Source: Gammaproteobacteria bacterium (GTDB lineage Bacteria > Pseudomonadota > Gammaproteobacteria > GRL18). Taken from it: a stretch of 63,762 bases of DNA. The translations under genes and the position numbers were made by a program. The stretch's first letter is position 1. Each line of letters begins with the position of its first letter. The notes beneath the pieces were generated by a model. That model saw nothing but the letters and a program-made list of their open reading frames with translations. It was not told the DNA's origin and made no database searches. Shown one piece after another: positions 8,413-16,801 of this stretch. The stretch spans positions 1 through 63,762 of the forward strand of contig JADGDG010000024.1 of the NCBI GenBank assembly GCA_016744995.1, given 5' to 3'.

Positions 8413-9159
8413 TTATATTTTGTCATTATAAAACATTGAAAAATCAGTTTCCACCGAAAAATGGCTCAAGATCTCAACCATCCAATCAAATAATGGTAAT
8501 AAATTTTGGTAGTATTCATAGCAAAAAGGTATCAAGTCAGCAGAATAGACTTGTTCTGGCAGAGGTATCTGATACCAGCATTTTAAGCCTTTGTAGCGAA
8601 TTAAGTCCTGATTCAGTAACTCATCAGCATCTTTAGCCGATGAAAAACCTTTTGGTATCCGTTTTAATTGCTCACCATGAAACATGACACCAGCCTTTGT
8701 CAAAGTATCAAAAATTTCCCGAATTTTCTGCCCTTGTGCTGGATGAGCACATTGCTCTCTCCATGCCTGTAAATATTCTGGAGTAAAATGATTGATCCCC
8801 ACGCCCATTTGAATATATTCCGGGCGAATAGCCAGATAAAATCCAGGACAACGTGTCCGCTTTAAAGTACCTTGCCAAAATAAATAAGAGAGATGGGATT
8901 TATACGGCGTCTTGTCCTTACTAAATCGAGCATCTCTTGCAAAACGATAAATTGAACCATTTACTTTAGGTACTACATTGATTCCAGGAGCAATTGTTTG
9001 TAATTGTTCACCCAGATCTTCAACCAGATCTCTGGATACTTCCAGCATTTCTTGCTGATAAAAATCATAATGAGCATCAAACCATGGTTTATTATTATTT
9101 GTTTTTATTTTTTGTAAGAAATGAATCACTTCTTTACTAAATCCGGTGAATTTAGGCAT
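8413..9159 (-). CDS. DUF2461 / TIGR02453 family protein
   Basis: A 248-residue protein with the well-conserved DUF2461 order: FLQKIKTNNNKPWFDAHYD near the N-terminus, then VPKVNGSIYRFARDARFSKD, then PYKSHLSYLFW, then PGFYLAIRPEYIQMGVGIN, and a final RYKGLKCWYQIPLPEQVY. This cytoplasmic family is widespread and its biochemical role is not established. Full length; ATG start. No operon partner is close. Confidence is high for the family and nil for the function. Confidence 0.85.
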   Translation of the reverse strand: MPKFTGFSKEVIHFLQKIKTNNNKPWFDAHYDFYQQEMLEVSRDLVEDLGEQLQTIAPGINVVPKVNGSIYRFARDARFSKDKTPYKSHLSYLFWQGTLKRTRCPGFYLAIRPEYIQMGVGINHFTPEYLQAWREQCAHPAQGQKIREIFDTLTKAGVMFHGEQLKRIPKGFSSAKDADELLNQDLIRYKGLKCWYQIPLPEQVYSADLIPFCYEYYQNLLPLFDWMVEILSHFSVETDFSMFYNDKI

Positions 9160-9232
9160 TTAAAAATCTCACTTATACAGAATTTTAAAAATAATACTTG
9201 ACTATTTTACTTGGTTATTATCTAATAGTGAA

Positions 9233-9297
9233 AATATTTAAAGTTTCTCTTCTACTGGCTTTGCGAATGGCCAATCCAGAAACTTTTTTATTTTCTT
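9233..9297 (+). ncRNA. Candidate small RNA of about 60 nt (promoter plus terminator, no ORF)
   Basis: A sigma70-like promoter (TTGACT, 17 bases, TCTAAT at 9198-9226) would start transcription near 9233. About 7 bases later begins a hairpin with 9-bp arms AAAGTTTCT (9240-9248) and AGAAACTTT (9278-9286), followed by a T-rich tail. The loop carries a smaller stem with CTGG/CCAG and TGGC/GGCCA. No ribosome site or coding frame lies between. The arrangement is that of a short intergenic sRNA; I recognise no known family. It could instead be the leader of the 9516 gene with an attenuator. Confidence 0.35.
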
Positions 9298-9320
9298 GAT
9301 GATTTGCTTATTTTTAGCAT

Positions 9321-9401
9321 AAGTGAATGACTGAAAGACAACACTCCTATTCCTCCTCAAATCCGAATGGGTTCATTGGTTTTCCTGACAGTCATTCACT
9401 T
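9321..9401 (+). other. Inverted repeat with 13-bp arms, T-rich 3' side
   Basis: The arms AAGTGAATGACTG (9321-9333) and CAGTCATTCACTT (9389-9401) are perfect complements around a 55-base loop, and TTCTTTTT follows on the plus strand. It could be a terminator, part of a structured leader of the gene at 9516, or a second small RNA. The loop contains a purine-poor run (CTCCTATTCCTCCTC) that could mask a ribosome site. Confidence 0.4.
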
Positions 9402-9515
9402 TCTTTTTATATAGAGCAATATCACTTATCTAAGCAACCAACTTTAGCGATAACATGCTAAAATATCTGGCTTTAAATAAAAATAATTGTAACTACTCAG
9501 CAGGACACTTTAAAG

Positions 9516-9758
9516 ATGGCCACTTATTACGTCTATAAAATTTCACCAACTGTTGCTAATCTTGTAAAACCTATGGATCTTCTGGGTGATTTTGAAAATT
9601 ACAAGGAAGCTCGCAGTTTTGCCAGAGATCAACGTCAAAACCCGGACAATGATCTTCAGGATACATTCAAAGTCATATTTGCAGACAACCCGCTGGACGC
9701 TGAAGAAAAGTTGTCTGAAGTCCGTGAAAAGCCAATTATGAAAGAATGGGAAAAATAA
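9516..9758 (+). CDS. Unknown small protein
   Basis: An 80-residue cytoplasmic protein with no family that I recognise. It starts MATYYVYKISPTVANLVKP and is rich in charged residues, with YKEARSFARDQRQNP and a C-terminal region DNPLDAEEKLSEVREKP that is probably helical. An AGGA motif lies 12 bases before the ATG. The next gene starts 30 bases downstream on the same strand, so the two look like an operon. Base and codon use match the neighbours. It is likely a real conserved gene rather than a chance frame. Confidence 0.6.
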   Translation: MATYYVYKISPTVANLVKPMDLLGDFENYKEARSFARDQRQNPDNDLQDTFKVIFADNPLDAEEKLSEVREKPIMKEWEK

Positions 9759-9788
9759 GACCTTATCCCTAAACCGACAGGCAAGCTA

Positions 9789-10304
9789 ATGGACGAAGAT
9801 CAATATCGCTCAGTTTACAAAGAAATGAACCCCACACGGTGTTATTTCGAAAAATTGTTATTATTACGTTATGGCAATTGTGAGCAGGCTAATAAACTTT
9901 TTCTGGCTGAACGCGAAGCTTATGCCTGTCATTCTGATCATGCTCAACAGCAATGCTACAAACTGCTGGAGCACCTGCGTTCAAATGCCCGTTTCGCCTT
10001 GCAAGTCACACAGATTGACGGCCAGTTACCTCATGCAAAAGAAATAAAAGTTCAGGTTGGCGGCCTGTTTGGCTTACAGCAGCTGCTATCTCAGCAAAAT
10101 GTGACTCAAACAGATATTTTAAATGATGATGATGCTAAATTTGGTGAACAGTCACAAAAACAGGCACCGATAGAAAATGTTTATGCAACCATCAATAAAA
10201 CCCTGATAGAGTATAAATCTCTTGAATTAATTCCTTATAATGAAATTGTAAAATCCATTATGAAATTCAAGCTACCTGAAAGAAAACGTAAGAAAAAACG
10301 ATAA
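9789..10304 (+). CDS. Unknown 171-residue protein
   Basis: A cytoplasmic protein, mostly helical, with cysteines in MNPTRCYFEKLLLLRYGNC and QQQCYKLLEHL, a middle part IDGQLPHAKEIKVQVGGLFG that resembles a beta hairpin, and a very basic C-terminus (KLPERKRKKKR) that could bind nucleic acid. It follows the 80-residue gene by 30 bases and converges on the 10322-10597 gene. No family is recognised. The basic tail and small size hint at a nucleic-acid-associated role, but this is inference. Confidence 0.6.
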   Translation: MDEDQYRSVYKEMNPTRCYFEKLLLLRYGNCEQANKLFLAEREAYACHSDHAQQQCYKLLEHLRSNARFALQVTQIDGQLPHAKEIKVQVGGLFGLQQLLSQQNVTQTDILNDDDAKFGEQSQKQAPIENVYATINKTLIEYKSLELIPYNEIVKSIMKFKLPERKRKKKR

Positions 10305-10321
10305 TTATTCAGCAGGAGCTT

Positions 10322-10597
10322 CTATTCTGGCTTATGAAACTTAACAACATTTGCTGACTTAGTCGATTCATCAACGAAATGCGGACGTGCTTTATTTTCT
10401 ACGCCCATATCTTCCATTAAGTCTCTCTCTCTTGCTGCAATCAATGCAAAGCAAGCCTTAATATCATCGACTGTATCTTTTGACAGAGGATGAATCATAC
10501 CTGGCTCTGGAGTGGTATCTTTGATAATGTTAGCTAATGTCTTACGCATTGCAACCATAACCTGTTGTTCTTTTGATAAAGAATTAAAATCCATCAT
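10322..10597 (-). CDS. Unknown 91-residue protein
   Basis: A small, soluble, helical protein (SLSKEQQVMVAMRKTLANII at the start, DIKACFALIAARERDLMED in the middle, VVKFHKPE at the end). The HPLSKDTVDDIKACFALIAAR segment looks like an amphipathic helix. A short intergenic gap separates it from the convergent 9789-10304 gene. I recognise no family. It has a plausible ATG, and its composition is that of a real gene. Confidence 0.55.
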   Translation of the reverse strand: MMDFNSLSKEQQVMVAMRKTLANIIKDTTPEPGMIHPLSKDTVDDIKACFALIAARERDLMEDMGVENKARPHFVDESTKSANVVKFHKPE

Positions 10598-10784
10598 ATT
10601 TTCCTATTTTAGAGAATACTCCAGGCTTTTATTATTATGAAAGCTCTTAGTAGTAATCCTGCATTTATTTAATTTGTTCTTACAAAAGAATCAGATAAAT
10701 CCTACATATTTGTTCAATAGTTCAACTATAATTCTTTGAAAATAACAACAAACAACTTATTACAATATAAAAGGGAGATTAAGT

Positions 10785-10883
10785 GTGAACATCAAAGAAA
10801 TTCACTTATTCTTAAGCACTATCGGTGTCGCTTTTATGGGCGTTATCGTCTCTTTATATCTGCTTGCCAGTATCTTTCACTAG
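10785..10883 (+). CDS. Very small membrane protein (32 residues)
   Basis: A GTG at 10785 preceded by AAGGGAG opens 32 codons that end at TAG 10881-10883. The peptide is MNIKEIHLFLSTIGVAFMGV followed by VIVSLYLLASIFH-type residues: one hydrophobic helix with a short charged N-terminus, the usual form of a single-pass small membrane protein. Its last four bases overlap the stop end of cysG on the other strand. The ribosome site and helix favour a real gene, but the length makes this tentative. Confidence 0.45.
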   Translation: MNIKEIHLFLSTIGVAFMGVIVSLYLLASIFH

Positions 10884-12322
10884 CTACGACGTCCTCTGGC
10901 ACTATGAAATGAAGTCGTGCGTTCACTGATAGGGTTGAACCAGTTCAATTTATCATGCAGAGTGACCACACTGCCGACAATAATCAAAGTTGGTGCTTTC
11001 ACCTGCTCACGTTCAACAATTTCGGCCAGAGTAGACAAGGTTCCGATGTGTACTCGCTGATTTTCTGTTGTCCCCTGCTCAATCAGAGCTGCTGGAGTAT
11101 CATCACTCAGGCCATTAGCCACTAATTCTTTGTGAATGACTTTCACTGCCTGTAAGCCCATATAAAATACAATGGTCTGATTCTGATGAGCCAGTGCCGG
11201 CCAGTTCAGGTTAACGGTACCGTCTTTTAAGTGCCCGGTTACAAAAGTGCAGGATTGAGCATAATCACGATGAGTCAAAGGAATGCCGCCATAACTGGAG
11301 CATCCTGCTGCTGCAGTGATACCAGGCACAACTTGAAAATTCACATCATTTTCTTTGAGTGTTTCAATTTCTTCACCACCACGACCGAAGATAAAGGGAT
11401 CGCCGCCCTTGAGCCGTAATACCCGCTTACCCTCTTTGGCATAGCGGACCAGTAACTGGTTAATACTTTCCTGCGGCACTGCGTGGTTATTTCTTTCTTT
11501 ACCGACATAGACTAACTCTGCATCACGACGCACCAAATCAAGGATCCCCTGAGAAACAAGGCGATCATAAACCACCACATCAGCTCTCTGCATCAGTCTC
11601 AGTGCTCTGAAAGTTAATAAATCGGGATCACCAGGACCGGCACCGACCAGATAAACTTCCCCATCTTCTTCGGTAAAGTCTTCATCAATGGCAGCTTGCA
11701 ATGCATGTCGAGCACCACGTTCATTGCCCTGAAACAAAAGCTCTGTCACCCGACCTTCAAGTACCACTTCCCAGAAATAACGACGTTGCTCTGTGTTAGG
11801 GAATTTTGCAATTACCTTACTGCGAAAACCATCAACCAGTTGTGCCAGTTTGCCATAGGCTGCTGGAATATAGCTTTCCAGACGCGCTCGTAGTAAACGT
11901 GCCAGCACCGGTGAACGACCGCCGGTTGATATGGCTATCTGAATTGGCGAGCGATCCACAATCGAGGGCATAATAAAACTGCATAAGTGGGGCTGATCAA
12001 CTACATTTACCGGCATTGAGCGGGCTTTTGCCAATTCAGAAATTTTCTTATTAGTTGCCTGATCGCTGGTCGCGGCAATAACCAGAACACTATTACAAAC
12101 ATTTGAATCACAAATATCAAGCTCATCAAAGCCACGCTTAAGGTGTTTAATCTGACCTGTTTTAGCCATGTCAGAGACTTCCCGGCAGAGCTCCGGGGCA
12201 ACAACCTGAACCTGAGCATTTGCTTTTAAGAGCAGAGCAATTTTTCGTGCTGCAACCTTACCACCGCCAATGACCAAACATTGACGATCTTTTATATCCA
12301 TGAATATTGGAAAAAAATCCAC
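10880..12322 (-). CDS. cysG: Siroheme synthase (uroporphyrinogen methyltransferase / precorrin-2 dehydrogenase / ferrochelatase)
   Basis: A 480-residue trifunctional CysG. Residues 1-210 are the precorrin-2 dehydrogenase/ferrochelatase half (GGGKVAARKIALLL NAD site; FIMPSIVDRSPIQIAISTGG). Residues 220-460 are the SAM-dependent methyltransferase (EVYLVGAGPGDPDLLTFRAL, VVYDRLV, RLKGGDPFIFGRGGEE, VVPGITAAAG, PLTHRDYA). The start is GTG. It converts uroporphyrinogen III to siroheme, the cofactor of sulfite reductases. In this window the client is DsrAB, and linkage of cysG to dsr genes fits a sulfur oxidiser. It is followed by grxC, dsrS and the VWA/MoxR genes on the same strand (upstream in transcription). 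Confidence 0.95.
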   Translation of the reverse strand: MDFFPIFMDIKDRQCLVIGGGKVAARKIALLLKANAQVQVVAPELCREVSDMAKTGQIKHLKRGFDELDICDSNVCNSVLVIAATSDQATNKKISELAKARSMPVNVVDQPHLCSFIMPSIVDRSPIQIAISTGGRSPVLARLLRARLESYIPAAYGKLAQLVDGFRSKVIAKFPNTEQRRYFWEVVLEGRVTELLFQGNERGARHALQAAIDEDFTEEDGEVYLVGAGPGDPDLLTFRALRLMQRADVVVYDRLVSQGILDLVRRDAELVYVGKERNNHAVPQESINQLLVRYAKEGKRVLRLKGGDPFIFGRGGEEIETLKENDVNFQVVPGITAAAGCSSYGGIPLTHRDYAQSCTFVTGHLKDGTVNLNWPALAHQNQTIVFYMGLQAVKVIHKELVANGLSDDTPAALIEQGTTENQRVHIGTLSTLAEIVEREQVKAPTLIIVGSVVTLHDKLNWFNPISERTTSFHSARGRRS

Positions 12323-12348
12323 TTATCTCTCACCTCACAAAATTACGA

Positions 12349-12603
12349 TTAGAGCCCGAGCAGGGGCTCCAGTTCATCATCCATGTCTAATTCGGACAAA
12401 TCATCAAAACCACCAATATGTTTACCATCAATAAAAATCTGAGGTACACTGTCCTGACCAATTTGTGCAACAATTTCAGCAAATTCTTCAGGCTCTTTTT
12501 CAGTATCTATTTTTTCAATAGCAACACCTTTTGAAACCAGTAGCTTTTCTGCATTGGTGCAAAAAGGGCAGTTGTCAGTACAATACATCTTTACATGAGC
12601 CAT
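12349..12603 (-). CDS. grxC: Glutaredoxin 3
   Basis: An 84-residue class I glutaredoxin with the dithiol active site C-P-F-C (residues 10-13 of the segment CTDNCPFCTNAEKLL), the cis-proline region QDSVPQIFIDG, and the GSH-binding GGFDDL near the C-terminus. It reduces protein or small-molecule disulfides with glutathione. Ribosome site AGAGGT precedes the ATG. It lies 26 bases upstream of cysG on the same strand, so the two are probably co-transcribed. Confidence 0.95.
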   Translation of the reverse strand: MAHVKMYCTDNCPFCTNAEKLLVSKGVAIEKIDTEKEPEEFAEIVAQIGQDSVPQIFIDGKHIGGFDDLSELDMDDELEPLLGL

Positions 12604-12689
12604 AGATTTACCTCTGTGTTCTAATCATTTTATTTCAACGAGCATATTAACTGCTCATACACCTTATTACTACTACACTATTGGGGTAC

Positions 12690-13862
12690 TTATGCCTGTA
12701 ATGCTCTCAAATTCAATAAAATAGGATCAAAAACGTGTTTTAATTTTTTCCTCATTAAGCTACCCACTGCCGTACTATTCGCAATAGTCGGCGCCAGTAC
12801 CGTCTGTGGTGTCCGGCTTAAAAAAAGTATCGCCTGCAGTTGAGAGGACAATTCAGGCACAGCATTTTGTATGGCCTTTAATTCATCACTACTACAAATA
12901 TTATTCTCACTATTGTAAATATCATTGACCAGTTCACTGATCTGATTAATATCAGTTTGCGGCTGTCCCTGCTGATTTAAACCAAGCTCATGTTGCTGCA
13001 GTGTTTGCCCGGCTTCAGCTTGAGAGACAAAGGCATAATGCCTGATGCTCTCAATTAAGGCACCAGCAATGTCATAATTAGGAGGGCGCTTAAACGCAGT
13101 CTCTGCTGTTTTTAAAAAAATTTGCCCGACTGGACTCAACATTTTGTTTAACATAAGAGCATAAGGGTTGTTATCAGCCATTAAGGGTGCAAGTTTTTTA
13201 TTAACATCCGAAAATGAATGGTGTTCAACCTGAATCTCAGGTAAATTATCCGGACGAATGTCGAGAAAACCAACATAAAGCGTATTTTTAGATTTAGCTT
13301 TCTTCCATAGTTTTGATACTTCATCTTCAGAAATCAAGCCCGTTTGCAAAACCAGTCGGGTACTGATCAGCATACTCAGTGGATCTTCCTCAAACGGCAA
13401 AAATTCAATTAAAAACTGAGCCAGCTCAGTTCCAATGTCCGCTTGAACCACCGCTTCATTTGCCAGCATGCTTCGAGCATTTTCAGCTGACTGTACCGCC
13501 CACCAGGCACTTTTTGCAATATCCGCAGTAATAGTCTTATTATTCACCACCGCAGTCACAGCTTCTTCTTCACCCAGCAGCAAGAGTTTATCCAGACTGT
13601 TGTTACGCAGATCGCCCATACGATTCCAGCGGGAAATGAACATGGGAAAGCCCCCCGGAGCCCCCAGGGCTTTAGTCGATAGAAAATCTTTGACTTCTTT
13701 GATGTATTTGTCATTTCTTGCTGTAGGATTTAGCTGAATTTTTGCCTCACCTTTATGGGTCAGGGCATAAACGAGAAGTTTTCCTTCATCAATTCGAATC
13801 GCACGGACTTTTTGTGCCAGTAATACATTTAATCTCAGGCTGTCTTCATTAGATAATGGCAT
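12690..13862 (-). CDS. dsrS: Probable DsrS, sulfur-oxidation associated protein of unknown mechanism
   Basis: A 390-residue soluble protein. Its beginning (MPLSNEDSLRLNVLLAQ, then RAIRIDEGKLLVYALTHKGE) and following parts (LGAPGGFPMFISRWNRMG, LLLLGEEEAVTAVV, SAWWAVQSAENAR, LIEFLPFEEDPLSM) match what I remember of DsrS from purple and other sulfur oxidisers. The expected size of about 41 kDa also fits. No catalytic motif is visible. In Allochromatium dsrS closes the dsr cluster; here it lies about 7 kb from dsrP, upstream of grxC-cysG and next to the VWA and MoxR genes. The name rests on recall, not on a search. Confidence 0.6.
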   Translation of the reverse strand: MPLSNEDSLRLNVLLAQKVRAIRIDEGKLLVYALTHKGEAKIQLNPTARNDKYIKEVKDFLSTKALGAPGGFPMFISRWNRMGDLRNNSLDKLLLLGEEEAVTAVVNNKTITADIAKSAWWAVQSAENARSMLANEAVVQADIGTELAQFLIEFLPFEEDPLSMLISTRLVLQTGLISEDEVSKLWKKAKSKNTLYVGFLDIRPDNLPEIQVEHHSFSDVNKKLAPLMADNNPYALMLNKMLSPVGQIFLKTAETAFKRPPNYDIAGALIESIRHYAFVSQAEAGQTLQQHELGLNQQGQPQTDINQISELVNDIYNSENNICSSDELKAIQNAVPELSSQLQAILFLSRTPQTVLAPTIANSTAVGSLMRKKLKHVFDPILLNLRALQA

Positions 13863-13981
13863 TCGTTCTACAATATTTTTATATATTCAAAAGAGCTAAG
13901 TAAGTGGCTCTTATCTCTAAAAGCTATCCATTGAGTATCACAGGCTTAAATACAGATTTAATATTAAAATGGACATATTAC

Positions 13982-15253
13982 TTAGTTTAGCTGGATACGT
14001 TGTCCCCAGGGAACAGGTGCTTTACCTTTGACCAGCCAGATAACAGGATATAAAGGCACCTGCTCTGGAAATTCACCTTCTGCATCAGTAAAGTAAATTA
14101 ACAGATCGGGACACATCTCCTGTTTTTCAACCCACTCAAACACTGGGGTAAAACGTGTTCCGCCACCACCTTCAAATTTTATCGGCAGTTTCAGTTCATC
14201 CCAGGGCTCAAACTCCCAGGGTCCTTTGTCCGTCACTTCTGTATCACAGGCATGCAAAGCAATGCGAGCACGCACCTGAGCCTTAATTTGATCCACTTCA
14301 GAAAGAAATTCACGAATTTCTTTTGTAGCAATGGAACCACTGATATCCAGCGCCACAACAATATTCACCATATGACTGCGTAAACGGGGATAAATTGCCG
14401 GCTCACCTCGACGACTTGAAGGACGAGCATAGCTATAATCTTCTCTGGCAGTTGAGCTCATATAACGTGCTAATAACATACGCCATGGGAGTTGCGGCTG
14501 TAACAGGTGATCCACAAGGCGTGCCATGGATTGACTGAGTTTACCCGCTTGTAAAGCCTGTTGTGCAGCACCTGCCATACGCTGCTGCCATTGTGCGCTC
14601 AGATTCTGGATTTCATCATTATTGGGTGTTGGTGGTGGTTCTTTTTGTGTACTGTCATTGTTTGAACCCTGTTCAGACTCTTTACCATCACCTGTCTGTC
14701 CCTTGCCTCGCTCACCATCCTCTTGCTGCTGACTATTAAGCTTCTGCTCCTCAGTATCTTTGGCATCACCCTGATCAGACTGTTCACCCTTGTCATTTTC
14801 CCCTTCTGAATTATCTTGTCCCAGTTCATTATCGGCATCATTTTCATTATCCTGCAGGGTTGGATAGATTTCTTCCGCAGTCATGCCGATATACTCACGC
14901 AGGTACATAATATGAGGCGGTGGCTTTAAACCATCTTCAATAAGAATAGGATTAATCGCATAATCACAGGCCATATCCCAACGCAGCTTAACTCGATGCA
15001 TACGTCGGGAAAAATGAGACAAAGCACAATGAAGTGCTTCATGTGCCAGGGCAAATTGAGTTTCTTCAACCGTCAATTGATCTATGTACTCAGGATTGAC
15101 ATACAGTTTTTTCATATCGGTATCCGTGGTTTTACACCAGGACGGATCCGCTGCAACAATTGGTAGTCGAAGTACCAGAGCACCCAAAAACGGCTTATCT
15201 AAGATAAGACGTGTTCGGGCAGCCCCCAGTTTTGTTTCTATTGCTTCATCCAT
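13982..15253 (-). CDS. VWA-like metallopeptidase-type protein (DUF2201), MoxR partner
   Basis: A protein of about 423 residues. The start was set at ATG 15253 (MDEAIETKLGAART); it overlaps the moxR stop by 8 bases (ATGGATGA), which implies coupled translation, and the further-upstream start at 15292 is less likely. An N-terminal zincin-like part has HEALHCALSHF (HExxH-like) and acid residues. A long low-complexity stretch of E, D, Q and N follows (about residues 130-205). The C-terminal VWA-like domain has VVALDISGSI (MIDAS-type D-x-S-x-S) and FTDAEGEFP. Such proteins pair with MoxR ATPases to insert cofactors or remodel complexes; the client here is unknown, but dsr proteins are candidates by linkage. 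Confidence 0.85.
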   Translation of the reverse strand: MDEAIETKLGAARTRLILDKPFLGALVLRLPIVAADPSWCKTTDTDMKKLYVNPEYIDQLTVEETQFALAHEALHCALSHFSRRMHRVKLRWDMACDYAINPILIEDGLKPPPHIMYLREYIGMTAEEIYPTLQDNENDADNELGQDNSEGENDKGEQSDQGDAKDTEEQKLNSQQQEDGERGKGQTGDGKESEQGSNNDSTQKEPPPTPNNDEIQNLSAQWQQRMAGAAQQALQAGKLSQSMARLVDHLLQPQLPWRMLLARYMSSTAREDYSYARPSSRRGEPAIYPRLRSHMVNIVVALDISGSIATKEIREFLSEVDQIKAQVRARIALHACDTEVTDKGPWEFEPWDELKLPIKFEGGGGTRFTPVFEWVEKQEMCPDLLIYFTDAEGEFPEQVPLYPVIWLVKGKAPVPWGQRIQLN

Positions 15254-16289
15254 ATAACATGATATCAGCAATGGCATCTGCCCAATTGGCAAATTCTTCT
15301 ACCGCAAATAGATCCTCACCAATAGCACGATGCATATCGGAGACCAGCATGACACCCATTTCTTTTTGACGAAAACTGGACGCATATTTTAAAATATTGG
15401 TATAGGTCTTATCCGCATCACCAGTGTCCCGGGCACGAATAGCCCGACCCACCAGAGCTGAAGCAACAGCATACTGCAAATCAATCTCAGTCGGTGTCGG
15501 TACATCTTCACCATTAATAATGGCATCGAGATCCGGCATTTGATCCAGGTTGGCAATAAAGGCATTAAGTTCAATCCCAGCAGCCGGTCCCACACAGGAT
15601 TGCAGTGCACCAAGAAACAACTCGGGGTGATCCATAAATTTATTCAAAGCTCTGTGAACAAACTCCCAGGTCCTTGGTGATGGAAAAGCAACCGGGTTGT
15701 GTGCCGGATCAAAATCAAATAATAAATCTGGACGAAAACGTAAAAAGGCTATAACCCGTTCATCAATACCAAATTGATAAGCCCAGGCCACCCAGTCATC
15801 CAGATTAATATCAATTTCATAATGAGAAAAACGATTGGCCAGAGGTGCCGGCATACTATAGGTTACACCACGGTCACCCTGACGGTTTCCTGCTGCAATA
15901 ATTGCCCAGCCGTCAGGTATTTTATAATCACCCAGACGTCGATCTAATATAAGCTGATAAGCCGCCGCTGAGACACTTGGAGGTGCTGAGGTAATTTCAT
16001 CCAGAAATAAAATACCTTCACTGCCATGTTTCTTTTCATCAGGCAACATTGAGGGTACAGCCCATTCAACCTTATCACCATCTTTAAACGGAATTCCCCG
16101 CAGATCGCTGGGTTCCATCTGAGAAAGACGGATATCAATCAGTACACGCTCATGTTTTTCTGCCACCTGACTGACCAGCTGGGATTTCCCGATACCAGGA
16201 GGCCCCCAGATCATAACTGGTGTATGATGCCCTGTTTGGGCACTTTTAAATTCTTGATCTAGTACAACAAATAATTGTGAAGCTCTCAT
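15246..16289 (-). CDS. MoxR-family AAA+ ATPase
   Basis: A 347-residue AAA+ protein. Walker A is GPPGIGKSQLV (about residues 30-38), Walker B ILFLDEITSAP, then the sensor/arginine area with GNRQGDRGVTYSMPAPLANR (sensor 1 and R-finger type) and a lid region with HPVAFPSPRTWEFVHRAL. MoxR ATPases act as chaperones for metal enzymes together with a VWA protein; the partner follows immediately with an 8-base overlap. ATG start. Position next to the probable dsrS suggests a sulfur-oxidation role, but that is inference. Confidence 0.9.
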   Translation of the reverse strand: MRASQLFVVLDQEFKSAQTGHHTPVMIWGPPGIGKSQLVSQVAEKHERVLIDIRLSQMEPSDLRGIPFKDGDKVEWAVPSMLPDEKKHGSEGILFLDEITSAPPSVSAAAYQLILDRRLGDYKIPDGWAIIAAGNRQGDRGVTYSMPAPLANRFSHYEIDINLDDWVAWAYQFGIDERVIAFLRFRPDLLFDFDPAHNPVAFPSPRTWEFVHRALNKFMDHPELFLGALQSCVGPAAGIELNAFIANLDQMPDLDAIINGEDVPTPTEIDLQYAVASALVGRAIRARDTGDADKTYTNILKYASSFRQKEMGVMLVSDMHRAIGEDLFAVEEFANWADAIADIMLYG

Positions 16290-16399
16290 TTAGTTCTCGC
16301 TACTTATATTTTATCAATTTTTTGGAGCTGGCCTGGTGGTTATTTAAAATCAAAAGAAAGGGGCGTTCGGACGAAGTGCTGAGCCTGCCGATTGCACCC

Positions 16400-16499
16400 G
16401 AGACTGGTTCATCTAACTGGGGTCGCTGCAAGCCCGTCCATGGGGCGCTTGCTGTCGCCGTCCATGGCTCCAAACACCCCAGTTAGACGAACCAGTCTC
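16400..16499. repeat. Palindromic unit 1 inside the MITE-like element
   Basis: Arms GAGACTGGTTCATCTAACTG... (16400-16422) and its complement (16477-16499) pair with one mismatch. On the minus strand the loop side contains the shared core ACTGGGGTGTTTGGAGCCAT... (38 bp, plus-strand positions 16446-16483). It is the inverted counterpart of unit 2. Confidence 0.75.
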
Positions 16500-16681
16500 A
16501 GGTACACTCTTCTACCTCAGTTGTCCTCTCTGGTGTTGTCCAAAAGCAAAGCAAAGCAAGAGCAAAGAAAAGTCAAAACATTGGAACTGCATGTGGTTGA
16601 ACCAGAGCACTATTTCTGTTGCTGTTGATTTTTCTTATCTTTTGATTTGGGACACTCCAAGTGAGAATAAATGCCTTAAGA

Positions 16682-16801
16682 GACTGTAAGGGATGCTGGT
16701 GCAGCAAACTGGGGTGTTTGGAGCCATGGACGGCGACAGCAAGCGGCACATGGATGTGTTCAAAGCGTCCCCAGATTGTTGCACCAGCATCCCTTGCAGT
16801 C
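16682..16801. repeat. Palindromic unit 2 inside the MITE-like element
   Basis: Arms of 26 bases (GACTGTAAGGGATGCTGGTG... at 16682-16707 and its complement at 16776-16801) pair with two mismatches. The adjoining 38 bases at 16708-16745 are identical to the reverse complement of 16446-16483 in unit 1. The arms of the two units have unrelated sequence, yet each pair is internally complementary. Confidence 0.75.

Larger units (their letters stand above)
9160..9515. other. Gene-free stretch with two strong hairpins
   Basis: This 356-bp gap between the DUF2461 gene and the 9516 gene holds no protein frame I can support. It contains a candidate promoter (TTGACT 9198-9203, 17-bp spacer, TCTAAT 9221-9226), a terminator-like hairpin at 9240-9289 and a second inverted repeat with 13-bp arms at 9321-9401. 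Both hairpins are described separately. Confidence 0.6.

Noticed and set aside
9203..9218. TATTTTACTTGGTTAT repeated exactly at 17382-17397
   Set aside because: A 16-base AT-rich match in a window of this size is expected by chance, and the surroundings differ.
16277..16628. Short open frames inside the MITE-like element
   Set aside because: They translate the palindromic arms, lack ribosome sites and resemble no protein.
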